Assembly (NCBI RefSeq): GCF_001447155.2
Contig: NZ_CP014754.1
Location: 1,364,001-1,428,000 of the forward strand
Direction: 5' to 3'
DNA: 64,000 nt
DNA from: Marinobacter sp. LQ44
Lineage (GTDB): Bacteria; Pseudomonadota; Gammaproteobacteria; Pseudomonadales; Oleiphilaceae
Shown: piece after piece, positions 56,182-64,000 of the stretch
Layout: each line of letters starts with the position of its first letter
How positions within the stretch are numbered: the first letter of the stretch is position 1
Notes under the pieces: generated by a model
Databases searched by the model: none
Told to the model about the DNA's origin: nothing
Seen by the model: the letters and a program-made list of their open reading frames with translations, nothing else
Made by a program: the position numbers and the translations under genes

Positions 56182-57283
56182 TGGCCAGGGCAACCCCGTC
56201 TGGCTGTTGCTTGAGCTGACCTACAAATGCCCGCTCAAGTGCGCGTTCTGCAGCAACCCCACGGATCTGGATAACCATCCGGATGAACTTAGCACCAATG
56301 AGTGGAAACAGGTTATTCACGATGCCCGCGACATGGGGGCGATGCAGATCGGCTTTTCTGGCGGTGAACCCACACTGAGAAAAGATCTGGAGGAGCTGGT
56401 GGCCGAAGCCAATGGGTTGGGGTATTACACCAACTTGATCACATCGGGCATCGGGCTTACCAGAAAACGACTGGAGAACCTTAAAGAAGCCGGTCTGCGC
56501 CATATACAGCTGGGCTTCCAGTCCAGTAATCCGGAAACCGCCCACTGGCTGGCCGGAGTAGATTGTTACGACAAGAAGCTCCAGATGGCCAGAGAGATCA
56601 AGTCGCTTGGCTTTCCAATGGTGCTTAACGTTCCCATTTCCAGTGTCAACATCCATCAGGTGCCGGACATAATCAATCTGGCGGCCGACATTGGCGTGGA
56701 ATACCTGGAGCTTGCCAATGTGCAGTACTACAACTGGGCGCTGGCCAACCGGGATCAATTGATGCCTACCCGGAAGGCTCTGGAGAAAGCGGAGGCGCAG
56801 GTTGCCGAAGCAAGAGCGCGACTGGACGGCAGCATGACCATTTTCTTCGTTATCCCGGATTACTACGAAGGCCGCCCCAAGGCCTGTATGAACGGCTGGG
56901 GCAGCATTCACCTGACCATTGCACCAGACGGCGTAGTACTCCCCTGTTCACAAGCCCGCTCCCTGCCGGGACTGGATTTCCCGAGCGTTCGGGACCGTGA
57001 CCTGAGCTGGATCTGGCACCAGTCAGAGAGCTTCAATTTGTATCGCGGTGATGGCTGGATGAAAGAACCCTGCCGAAGTTGCTCAGAGAAAGAAGAAGAC
57101 TTCGGCGGCTGCCGCTGCCAGGCCATGCTTTTGACCGGGGATGCCGCTAATCCCGACCCGGCCTGCAGCAAATCACCGCATCACTACATGGTGACGGATG
57201 CTGTGGACCGTGCGCTGAAAATCCGCCAGCACCCGGAAAAACTGATCGCCCGGGCAGCCGGGTGGGTACCCACGGAGGTATAG
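56150..57283 (+). CDS. pqqE: PqqE radical SAM enzyme
   Basis: A 377-residue radical SAM-SPASM enzyme that joins Glu and Tyr of PqqA through a C-C bond. The SAM cluster reads CPLKCAFC (about 24-31); the SPASM part holds CMNGWGS, LPCSQARSLPG, EPCRSC, GGCRCQA and DPACSKS. WLLLELTYKCPLKCAFCSNP and the GFSGGEPTLRKDLEEL block agree well with characterised PqqE, so this is true PqqE and not a distant RiPP enzyme. ATG 56150 follows GGAGG six bases upstream; an open frame upstream to 56024 lies inside pqqD. pqqB and pqqC, usually nearby, are missing. Confidence 0.95.
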   Translation: MAKAGSNLNLDGQGNPVWLLLELTYKCPLKCAFCSNPTDLDNHPDELSTNEWKQVIHDARDMGAMQIGFSGGEPTLRKDLEELVAEANGLGYYTNLITSGIGLTRKRLENLKEAGLRHIQLGFQSSNPETAHWLAGVDCYDKKLQMAREIKSLGFPMVLNVPISSVNIHQVPDIINLAADIGVEYLELANVQYYNWALANRDQLMPTRKALEKAEAQVAEARARLDGSMTIFFVIPDYYEGRPKACMNGWGSIHLTIAPDGVVLPCSQARSLPGLDFPSVRDRDLSWIWHQSESFNLYRGDGWMKEPCRSCSEKEEDFGGCRCQAMLLTGDAANPDPACSKSPHHYMVTDAVDRALKIRQHPEKLIARAAGWVPTEV

Positions 57284-57284
57284 C

Positions 57285-57392
57285 ATGAAGCTCCCCCATG
57301 ATTCATTGGTGGGCACGCTCTCGGCCGGCATGGTGCTGACCATCGTGCTCTATCTGATTATCAAAGCGTGGATTCAGGCAGGCCTGTCATGA
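57285..57392 (+). CDS. Single-helix membrane peptide in the pqq cluster
   Basis: A 35-residue open frame starting one base after the pqqE stop. It has one hydrophobic helix (TLSAGMVLTIVLYLIIKAWI, about 10-29) with a short charged start (MKLPHDS) and the tail QAGLS. Its last codons overlap the next start (ATGA). The close packing on both sides argues that it is real. I do not recognise it; small peptides of this kind sometimes stabilise membrane enzymes, as CcoQ or CydX do. Confidence 0.65.
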   Translation: MKLPHDSLVGTLSAGMVLTIVLYLIIKAWIQAGLS

Positions 57393-57895
57393 GCTGGACA
57401 CTGGTGGACATTGCCATGCGCTGGCTGCATATCGCCTTTGCTCTGGTCTGGGTTGGTCATAACTACGCGAACGTGGTTAAAACGCCCCGCTTTATACCGT
57501 TACAGATAGACCCAAAAGATGAGAGCAACAGAACGGAAGACCTTACCCGCAGGATGCACCAGGAGCACGGCACCTTTCGTTATGCTTCTCTGGTTGTTCT
57601 AGCTTCCGGCGCTCTCATGCTCTGGCACAGAGGCATACTCATGGAAGCGCTCACCCTTGAGGGGCATCACTCAGTGATCGGCGTCGGGGCATGGATTGGC
57701 ATTATCATGGTGCTCAATCTGTGGTTCGTACTCTGGCCACATCAGAAAAAAGTGCTGGGGTTTGTCACGGCACCAGCCGCTGAGCGGATACGTTGTTCCA
57801 GGGTGACCTTTCTGTCCTCCAGAACAAATACCATTCTCTCGATTCCCCTGATCTTTTTCATGGCCGCAGGAAGCCATGGCCTGAACCTGTTCTGA
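57389..57895 (+). CDS. Four-helix membrane protein, urate-oxidase (PuuD) N-terminal type
   Basis: A 168-residue protein with hydrophobic helices at about 8-26, 67-83, 98-118 and 143-160. The opening IAMRWLHIAFALVWVGHNYAN and the later WHRG and NLWFVLWPHQKK segments resemble the membrane domain of PuuD-type urate oxidase, but the cytochrome c domain is absent. Histidines in helices 1 and 2 could bind haem. It overlaps the small peptide upstream (ATGA) and the serC-like gene downstream (TGATG), so all are translationally coupled. Its substrate is unknown; the link to the PQQ genes suggests a redox role. Confidence 0.72.
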   Translation: MSWTLVDIAMRWLHIAFALVWVGHNYANVVKTPRFIPLQIDPKDESNRTEDLTRRMHQEHGTFRYASLVVLASGALMLWHRGILMEALTLEGHHSVIGVGAWIGIIMVLNLWFVLWPHQKKVLGFVTAPAAERIRCSRVTFLSSRTNTILSIPLIFFMAAGSHGLNLF

Positions 57896-58784
57896 TGGAA
57901 AGGTATAACAAGAAATACAATTTTGCGGCTGGCCCTGCCCCTCTGCCGGAGTCGGTATTGGCCAAAGCCAGAGCGGAACTGGATGACTGGCAGGGTCAGG
58001 GCTACTCCATATTGGAAACGCCCTTCTCAAGCGACCGGTTTGCAGAACTGATGGTACAGGCAAAAATGCGGTTGCGGGCATTACTGAATCTGCCTCCCGG
58101 GTACCAGATTCTATTCCTTCAGGGAGGCGCATCGGCCCAGTTTTCACTGATTCCGCTGAACCTGCTTCCAGCCAGTGGCAAGGCGGGATACGTAGACACA
58201 GGTCACTGGTCTGCCCGTGCGTTGCAGGAGGGCGCGCGCTATGGCAAGGCGCATACTTTTGCCAGCTCTCCTATGCGGGCACCCAGAAGAACCTGGGGCC
58301 GGCCGGTCTGGTCATCGTGATTATCAGGGAAACCCTGCTGGGCCGGGCGCGCCCGGAGACGCCCCGAGTATTCAATTACGAGTCACAGATCGAAGCCGGC
58401 AACCGCACCAACACGCCATTGATGTTTGCCATCTACCTTGTGGATCTCATGCTGGAGTGGCTTGATGCACAAGGCGGCCTCCCCGCCATACAGATTCACA
58501 ATAAGCATCAGAGCGAACAGGTTTACTCGGTCATCGATCAGGATGATTTCTATCATTGCCCCGCTCAACCGGGTCACCGCTCTGTGATGAACCTCTGCTT
58601 CGGACTTGCCAGCGAATCGCTAAGACAAACCTTTCTGGCTGAAGCCTCTGAAAGGGGACTCTTAAATCTGTCCGGACACAGCCACGCCGGGGGGTTGCGC
58701 GCGAGCCTGTATAACGCTCAGACAGACGCGGCCGTTAGTGCCCTTATCGATTTCATGCGGGATTTCAGGAACCGTTATGGATAG
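57895..58784 (+). pseudogene. SerC-like phosphoserine aminotransferase with an internal deletion and frameshift
   Basis: The first frame (57895-58260) reads as the N-terminal third of a SerC homologue (NFAAGPAPLPESVL, LFLQGGASAQFSLIPLNLL, YVDTGHWSARALQEGARYGK). It then runs into nonsense and stops at 58320. From about 58263 a different frame gives SYAGTQKNLGPAGLVIVIIR, which holds the PLP lysine, and continues normally to the C-terminus at 58784 (GHSHAGGLRASLYNAQ). Against E. coli SerC about 65-75 residues between these parts are missing. The deletion is therefore not a multiple of three bases. A functional enzyme is unlikely. The start overlaps the stop of the membrane protein gene. Confidence 0.8.
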
Positions 58785-59645
58785 GTCAGAAAACCAACTT
58801 CCCGACATTCGGCGGAGGGCATTCGAGAATGCCTGCCAACAGGCGCTGACTGACTGGCCGCCTGGGATTGCAGCCCGTGCACCTGAGCGGCCTGTTACCT
58901 GTATGGGCCTGTCGTTTTCCAACAGGTTGGGCATTGCCGCCGGTTTCGATCGCACCGGCAGACTGGGAAGAAACGCCGGCGCGCTCGGGTTCGGATCCAT
59001 CGAAATCGGTAGCTGGCAGCGCTCTGTGCCACCAGAGATCGCAGGCGGCGGCCCGCCGCGCATGACCTTGGCCGGGATTAGACTGGCAGTACAGGAAACC
59101 GAAGCGCCAGAACGGGAAACTGACCGGTTAAAAGAACTTATCGAGGCGTGTTGGTGGTCAGCCGATTACCTGACTCTTGCCCCGAACTGGCTGAGGACTG
59201 CCACGGCGTTTCCAAAACTACACGCCCACCTGGTGGCGCTCATCGAATTTCGAGGCCAATTGGCACAACTCACCGGCAAACACTGCCCCATAGTATTCAA
59301 ACTACGGCTCACCCCGGGCAGCACCAACGATCTGGGCCTTTTACCCTACCTGGCATCCATGGGCCTGGACGGAATTCTAATCTGTTTCGATTTTGGCAAA
59401 CCGTTCACCGAAAAAAGCTTTCGGCAATGGGACTGCCAAAAGTTACAAGCCTCAGTCTGCCATACACTGGAACTATGCCGAAAACGCATGCCTGCCGGCA
59501 CTGCCCTTCTGACCAATGGCGGAGTGCAGTCATCCAGGCAGTATCGGGACCGATTGAAGCCGGGGCCGATCTAGTTCAGGTCCACAATGCGCTGGTATTC
59601 AAAGGCCCTGATGCTGGCTACCGGATTCTGCAGCCTCATTTGAGG
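58777..59645 (+). pseudogene. Dihydroorotate-dehydrogenase-like flavoprotein with a frameshift near the C-terminus
   Basis: A divergent PyrD (class 2)-like protein starting at ATG 58777, overlapping the serC-like stop. Recognisable blocks are LGIAAGFDRTGRLGRNAGALGF, GSIEIGSWQRSVPPE, ADYLTLAPNW, VFKLRLTPGSTND and TALLTNGGVQSS. The frame stops at 59574, but another frame gives SGPIEAGADLVQVHNALVFK and GPDAGYRILQ (59541-59632), the normal PyrD C-terminal FMN/phosphate motif. A one-base indel between about 59520 and 59550 explains this. After that no in-frame stop is found before the next gene, so the end is uncertain. Many residues of the orotate site differ, so it was probably not the housekeeping enzyme. 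Confidence 0.75.
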
Positions 59646-59646
59646 G

Positions 59647-61632
59647 TCACAAACCGTCGTATGCCTGCCACTCCGGAAAAGTTTTCCAGTTGGCGATCCA
59701 CTCCAGGAGGCGGTCCGGCTCAACAGGGGGAGACATCGCATAACCCTGGGCCTGCTGGCACCCCAGCGACAACAGAATCTGGCCCTGTTTGATCGTTTCA
59801 ACACCCTCAGCAATGATCTGTTTTCCAAATACACCTGACAGCCCGACAATCCCCCGAAGTATTGAAAGGTTCTCTCGACTTCCGTCGGCCCCGGATACAA
59901 ACTCCCGATCCACTTTGAGAGTGTCGACAGGGAGTCGCTTCAGATAAGACAACGACGAATAGCCTGTACCAAAATCGTCGAGCGAGAAACGAACGCCGAG
60001 CTCCCGACACTCGTTGATTGTCTGGACAGCCCTGTCCAGCTCCCCCAGGGCAGCCGTCTCCAGGATTTCCAGATCCAGCCTGGCAGGGTCAATCTGCGGG
60101 AACTCTGAAAGGATGTGCTTAAGCCGTTCTGGAAAATCACCACTCTGAAGCTGGAAAGCCGAGACATTGACGCTGACATTCAACTCTACGCCCTGCTTGT
60201 CCCAGCGCTGCATTTGCTGAAGAGATTCCCGCAACACCCATTCGCCAACCTGAACGTTCAGGGCATGATGTTCTATGCCTGGCAGAAAATGAATCGGTGA
60301 CAACAAGCCTTTCTGAGCGTGTTGCCAGCGGATAAGCGCCTCAACGCCCAGTACTTCACCGGTCCGAAGGTTCACCTTAGGCTGATAAAACAGCCGAAAC
60401 TCTTCATGACTGAGGCCTCTTCGAATGTCATCCAGTAACAATTGGCGGGCGTGGTACTGGTTTTGTTCACCTGCATCCAGATACAACCACCCGCCATGCA
60501 TTTCATGTTTCGCACGATAAAGCGTGTTATTTGCCTGTCGCAACAGGATGTCAGCATCCTGAACTGCCTGATCAGGAAATAGAACAACTCCAGCCGTAAA
60601 AGTAACAGACACTTCTGCCCCATCAAGCTCAAAAGGCTGGCGCGCCGTCAACCGAAGGGGCTCGAGTCGGGATTCCGTCTGGCTGGCATCAGGCAGCAGA
60701 AGCGCAAATTCATCACCGCCAGTCCGGGCCAGACAGGCATCAGCCGGTATGGCATCAAGCCAGCGCCGTGCCAACAGGCCAAGTAAACGGTCTGCGGCAT
60801 CCTCCCCAAGGCACGCGTTCAGATCAATAAAATGATCGAGGTCGATGGACACCAGAGCGGCCGAATTGCCCACCCGACCCGCCTCGGCCATGCAGTCGCG
60901 GATTCTTCGAATGATCCCGTTGCGATTCCAGAGGCCTGTCAGGGCATCGTTGTAGGCCAGGGTTTCAAGGTGCTGCTGATATTCGCTGGCCTGTTCTTCC
61001 AGAGCCTGACTCAAGCGTTCGTTCTGGATTCGCTGCAAATCGTCTTCGGCCCTGTGGCGCGCCATTTTTTCACGCATCAACTGAATGGTGCTTGAAGACA
61101 ATTTGCCGTAAATCTCCAGAAGCGCATTAACCAGCACAGATACCGAACCGCTGAGTTCTGAGTCCACCCGGTCCCTGGCCTCATTTAACGCGTAGCCCTT
61201 TTCTACCATCTTGGCAGTGAGGGCCATGCGGCGATCAGACTCCAGAATATGAAACGCCAACCAACGAGTCAGAAAATCAAAAAGATTGGTCAGTATGTCT
61301 TCGTGGGGTTCGCCACTTTTACGCAATTCCTGAATCTGAACAAAGAACATCTGGTGGGCATCGTGATGGTTTCTGGCCATACCATCTTCACCCAGTGTCT
61401 TATTCCAGATTTTTTCCTCAAACTGGAAGTGAAACGCGGCATAGGAAAGCAACTCATCAAGAACGTGGTCCGCGGAAAGTTCAGAGCTATCCGATGCGAA
61501 GTGCCAGGCAAGACGATTAAGGATATTAACCAGCACCTTGTGCTGCTCATCGATTTCCTGAATGCCCGTTTCGAAATTACGATTCCAGGGGAAAATTTCG
61601 AAGGCATCCGAGGTATCTGGTGCGTTGATCAC
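59647..61632 (-). CDS. Hemerythrin-GGDEF-EAL protein
   Basis: A c. 661-residue fusion. Bacteriohemerythrin (about 10-135) has the iron histidines and carboxylates (GIQEIDEQHKVLV, HFQFEEKIW, HHDAHQMF, WLAFHILESDRRM). A helical linker (about 150-220) leads to a GGDEF domain with intact GGDEF signature (RTGGDEFALLLPD) and an EAL domain with VEALIRWQH, DDFGTGYSSLSYLKRLP and AEGVET. It likely tunes cyclic-di-GMP to oxygen or NO. GTG 61632 is preferred because GGGAGAG lies before it; ATG 61680 adds 16 residues and has a poor ribosome site. Convergent with the pyrD-like pseudogene. Confidence 0.88.
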   Translation of the reverse strand: MINAPDTSDAFEIFPWNRNFETGIQEIDEQHKVLVNILNRLAWHFASDSSELSADHVLDELLSYAAFHFQFEEKIWNKTLGEDGMARNHHDAHQMFFVQIQELRKSGEPHEDILTNLFDFLTRWLAFHILESDRRMALTAKMVEKGYALNEARDRVDSELSGSVSVLVNALLEIYGKLSSSTIQLMREKMARHRAEDDLQRIQNERLSQALEEQASEYQQHLETLAYNDALTGLWNRNGIIRRIRDCMAEAGRVGNSAALVSIDLDHFIDLNACLGEDAADRLLGLLARRWLDAIPADACLARTGGDEFALLLPDASQTESRLEPLRLTARQPFELDGAEVSVTFTAGVVLFPDQAVQDADILLRQANNTLYRAKHEMHGGWLYLDAGEQNQYHARQLLLDDIRRGLSHEEFRLFYQPKVNLRTGEVLGVEALIRWQHAQKGLLSPIHFLPGIEHHALNVQVGEWVLRESLQQMQRWDKQGVELNVSVNVSAFQLQSGDFPERLKHILSEFPQIDPARLDLEILETAALGELDRAVQTINECRELGVRFSLDDFGTGYSSLSYLKRLPVDTLKVDREFVSGADGSRENLSILRGIVGLSGVFGKQIIAEGVETIKQGQILLSLGCQQAQGYAMSPPVEPDRLLEWIANWKTFPEWQAYDGL

Positions 61633-61734
61633 GAAGTACGCTCTCCCAAAACGGACACTGCCGCTTTGAGCATAGCGCAATCACCAAAATGTGCTCTTGC
61701 TAATTGTCATAGAACCGGGAATATCAGAGCACGA

Positions 61735-62922
61735 TTACCCAGGCATTCCATCCGCCCTGGCGGTCACAAGAAAACGCCCGTAAGCGATTGCGTAAAGCAG
61801 ATAGGAAACCAACCAGAGCACAAAGGGCAGCACGACGCCCGCCAACAGGTAGTACTCCGGCCACCAGACCGGTACAAACGTTCGCAACAGTGCCGTTGCG
61901 ACCAATGCTACTAGCGCAGGCCAGATCAGCCACGGCAGCGCCAGCGACCTTCCGGTATGGCGCAGCCCGGCAATACAGAACACAGCAAGAATTGCCGTAC
62001 CCGCTGCACCTGCGGACAAAGCATGGCGGCCGGTATAACCTGGCAAGGTATCGATGAGTGCGGTGATACCCACCAGAACCAGCCCGACCACCATCCACAG
62101 ATACGCCAGCGTCAGCAGCAACAGATACAACCGGGTCATCGCTCTGCCCCACGGCCATTCACTCAGACGGTCGGCCTGGGCTGCCGCAGCGGCAAGGGCA
62201 ATCCAGCCGGTAACCACGTGGCCCGGAGCCCAGAAATCCGCAATCACAAACAGAATCAACGCGGCCACCGCCAGATGTTCCCGGGCAGGTGTTAATCGAC
62301 CAGGGCCCGAAAGGCCGATTTCCTTCCGTGCCTCCATGGCCACCACCCGGACAATACGAGTAGCCGTGAGAGCGATCAGTACCAGTAGCAGATTGACGGT
62401 GGTGTTAAGGATCATTACCGGCGTGATCGTGCCGGCGACATCCGGCCACAACCAGGCCACATAGAAAAGCCCCTGAACCAGCACATAGCCGATCAGAGCC
62501 ATGCCGATACTCAGGTGTCGGCGGCCAGCCTCGGACAGCAAGGCCGGGGCTGCCCAGAGTAACAAAACAAGAGGAAAGGCAAGGTTCACAATAGCCACCA
62601 GCCAGCCTGGTATCAGAGCGGACAACCAGAACAGTACCCGCCCCGCCAGCCAGAGCATAATCAGGGCAGCCAAGGGCTTTCCTGCGATGGGTGCCACACA
62701 GGCCCATGAAGGAATCGAGGTCAGCAGAAACCCTACCAGGGCTGCGCTGACAAACCCGAACAGCATTTCATGGCCATGCCAGGCCAACGGAGGCAACGCC
62801 ATGGGCAGGATGAATTGCTGCATCAGCGCACCAATCCAGGGCAGCAGCGCAATTGGCGCGTACAGGGCGCCCAACAGGAAAAAGGGCCGGAAGCCGTAAG
62901 CCAGCCAGGGATGGTTAAACAT
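61735..62922 (-). CDS. nnrS: NnrS family haem-copper membrane protein
   Basis: A 395-residue membrane protein with about twelve helices. FNHPWLAYGFRPFFLLGALYA at the start and LAWHGHEMLFGFVSAALVGFL (histidines) are the NnrS signature. NnrS protects against NO stress and is often found in denitrification gene sets. The start at 62922 overlaps the 3' end of the upstream binding-protein gene by eight bases. Confidence 0.94.
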   Translation of the reverse strand: MFNHPWLAYGFRPFFLLGALYAPIALLPWIGALMQQFILPMALPPLAWHGHEMLFGFVSAALVGFLLTSIPSWACVAPIAGKPLAALIMLWLAGRVLFWLSALIPGWLVAIVNLAFPLVLLLWAAPALLSEAGRRHLSIGMALIGYVLVQGLFYVAWLWPDVAGTITPVMILNTTVNLLLVLIALTATRIVRVVAMEARKEIGLSGPGRLTPAREHLAVAALILFVIADFWAPGHVVTGWIALAAAAAQADRLSEWPWGRAMTRLYLLLLTLAYLWMVVGLVLVGITALIDTLPGYTGRHALSAGAAGTAILAVFCIAGLRHTGRSLALPWLIWPALVALVATALLRTFVPVWWPEYYLLAGVVLPFVLWLVSYLLYAIAYGRFLVTARADGMPG

Positions 62923-63901
62923 GGTAGAAATCCGCATCCGGCAACTTCCCGCCGATGAACCCAGACGACAATTCAGACAGTGCCGAGAAGAAGTCCTCCA
63001 GAGCTGGCCGGGCTTCCTGCGCATTGACCATTTTCAGTGCGGTGCGGGCAATCGCTCCTTCATACACCTGACGGCTCAAGGGTGACCGATCCGCACCCAA
63101 CCTCGCCGCGTCCTCCGGCTGGCTGACTACCCAGTCAACCGCCCGGCCAATGGCCGCTTGCAGCGCTGCAACCTGCTCGGGCACCTGCTCCAGCAACTCC
63201 CGCCGGCAGAGTACACCTGCCTGGGGCAGCAGTGGCTCACCACCGGCCAGCCGCGCCCACTCCTGCTGAAGATCCAGCTCATTGGGTGGCTGCCCGAACT
63301 GCACGCTCTGTAGTCGAGTTGCCGTGCGCATGGGTTCCGGCAACACCGCCGCATCCAGGCGTTGCGCTACATACATCTGTACCGTCTCGAACGGACTGGA
63401 CTGATAGCTCACCTTGACGTCACGTCCCACTTCCAGGCCCGCCTTACCGAGCAAGTAGCGGAACACCAGATCCGGCATATCGCCGCGCCATGGCACGCCC
63501 ACATGCCTGCCGGCCAGATCTTCCATCTTCGCCAACGAGCCTTTCTGCTCCAGGCCCAACATGCCCAGGGTACCCCACACATTCACGTTCATCAGCACCA
63601 CGGGGACGCCACGGTTATACAGGTTGGCGGCCACGTTGGTCGGGGTCGCCGTCATCATCACTTCCGCCCGTGCCAGCCAGGCCCGCAACTGATCCGGGTC
63701 TTTCCAGTCCAGAAGTTCCCGTTCAGGGATCAGGTTTTTCAGCTCCGGATCTTCCAGCGCCCGGGCCAGGATCACCTGGGGCAAGCCAAGAGGTGTAGCT
63801 GCAATGAGTTTGCCGGGTTTGGCTGCAAACGCCCTTTGTAGGGGTACGGCTGAAATCAAAGCCGAACAGGCCGCCAGCTTGAGCAATTCACGACGATTCA
63901 T
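62915..63901 (-). CDS. Tat-exported ABC-type solute-binding protein
   Basis: A 328-residue periplasmic binding protein of the NMT1/SsuA (type 2) fold. MNRRELLKLAACSALISAVP is a Tat signal (twin Arg at 3-4). The mature part has MTATPTNVAANLYNRGVPV and LAGRHVGVPWRGDMPD blocks. It is coupled to nnrS downstream (eight-base overlap) and to the gene upstream (ATGA overlap), which is cut by the right edge. The ligand is unknown; binding a tetrapyrrole- or metal-like compound is possible but not shown. Confidence 0.82.
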   Translation of the reverse strand: MNRRELLKLAACSALISAVPLQRAFAAKPGKLIAATPLGLPQVILARALEDPELKNLIPERELLDWKDPDQLRAWLARAEVMMTATPTNVAANLYNRGVPVVLMNVNVWGTLGMLGLEQKGSLAKMEDLAGRHVGVPWRGDMPDLVFRYLLGKAGLEVGRDVKVSYQSSPFETVQMYVAQRLDAAVLPEPMRTATRLQSVQFGQPPNELDLQQEWARLAGGEPLLPQAGVLCRRELLEQVPEQVAALQAAIGRAVDWVVSQPEDAARLGADRSPLSRQVYEGAIARTALKMVNAQEARPALEDFFSALSELSSGFIGGKLPDADFYHV

Positions 63902-64000
63902 GCCAACTCCGAATCCGGATGAAACAGAAAACTCTCGCTGACCACCGGTTGCCTCAGCAGGTGGCCAGCTTCTTCATACAGCCAGGCATGGCTGCGCTCG
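63898..64000 (-). CDS. C-terminal end of an upstream gene (right edge cut)
   Basis: Only the last 33 codons are visible, reading ERSHAWLYEEAGHLLRQP and then VVSESFLFHPDSELA before TGA, which overlaps the next start as ATGA. The position before a solute-binding protein gene suggests an ABC transporter component, perhaps the ATPase, but the sequence is too short to name. Confidence 0.5.
   Translation of the reverse strand, partial: ERSHAWLYEEAGHLLRQPVVSESFLFHPDSELA

Noticed and set aside
58217-58465. A separate small gene inside the serC-like region
   Set aside because: It is the third frame of the broken serC-like gene and has no ribosome site or conserved pattern.
1-64000. CRISPR arrays, tRNA/rRNA genes, prophage or integrase genes
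   Set aside because: No regularly spaced direct repeats, no recognisable tRNA cloverleaf or rRNA segment, and no phage or integrase protein was seen anywhere in the window.

Overview
The window is a gammaproteobacterial chromosome segment, almost certainly Marinobacter. The strongest genus marker is the wax ester synthase/DGAT at 26.4-27.9 kb, which I recognise as nearly the same as the known Marinobacter WS2 enzyme. The rest (GC-rich housekeeping genes, a bacterial-type anaerobic desaturase block, nar and nos operons) fits a marine, facultatively denitrifying hydrocarbon/lipid specialist. These identifications rest on reading motifs and on memory of protein families; no database search was run.

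Layout. 0-3.1 kb: methyl cycle (metK end, ahcY, metF). 3.3-5.6 kb: polar amino acid ABC importer. 5.6-15 kb: single housekeeping genes (SDR, DUF2505, bioA, rsmE, DUF445, HDOD, YihY, hydroxyacid dehydrogenase, tpm). 15.5-20.3 kb: the prkA-yeaH-spoVR stress operon. 20.3-21.1 kb: a decayed sensor kinase/PepSY pair. 21.1-26.2 kb: PhoD-like phosphatase, TonB receptor, BASS transporter. 26.4-30.9 kb: wax ester synthase and a TetR-controlled ferredoxin reductase/desaturase pair. 30.9-33.3 kb: nsrR, two small membrane proteins, moaA. 33.5-42.8 kb: nosRZDFYL with a dnr-type regulator. 43.1-55.5 kb: narGHJI-ppiC, narK, narXL, and a UbiT-like gene for oxygen-independent quinone synthesis. 55.7-59.6 kb: a pqqA-pqqD-pqqE cluster that lacks pqqB and pqqC and continues into two small membrane proteins plus broken serC-like and pyrD-like genes. 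59.6-64 kb: a hemerythrin-GGDEF-EAL protein, nnrS and a Tat-exported solute-binding protein.

Function. MoaA feeds molybdopterin synthesis for NarG; NarXL, DNR/FNR-type boxes and NsrR plausibly coordinate nitrate, oxygen and NO signals; nar makes nitrite and nos removes N2O. No nitrite or NO reductase is in the window, so those steps must be encoded elsewhere or be absent.

Two things stand out. First, five intergenic elements (0.6, 9.4, 33.3, 37.2 and 43.0 kb) share one design: 25-31 bp near-perfect inverted arms whose sequence differs between copies, closing a loop with two short hairpins that each expose an NGGA tetraloop after an A, always 20-22 nt apart. This resembles paired CsrA/RsmA binding sites, and one copy matches the published CsrA SELEX consensus exactly. 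In the copies with arm mismatches, pairing survives as G-U only in the RNA strand that carries the GGA loops. Second, the truncated PQQ-type RiPP cluster with unusual partners may make, or may once have made, something other than ordinary PQQ.
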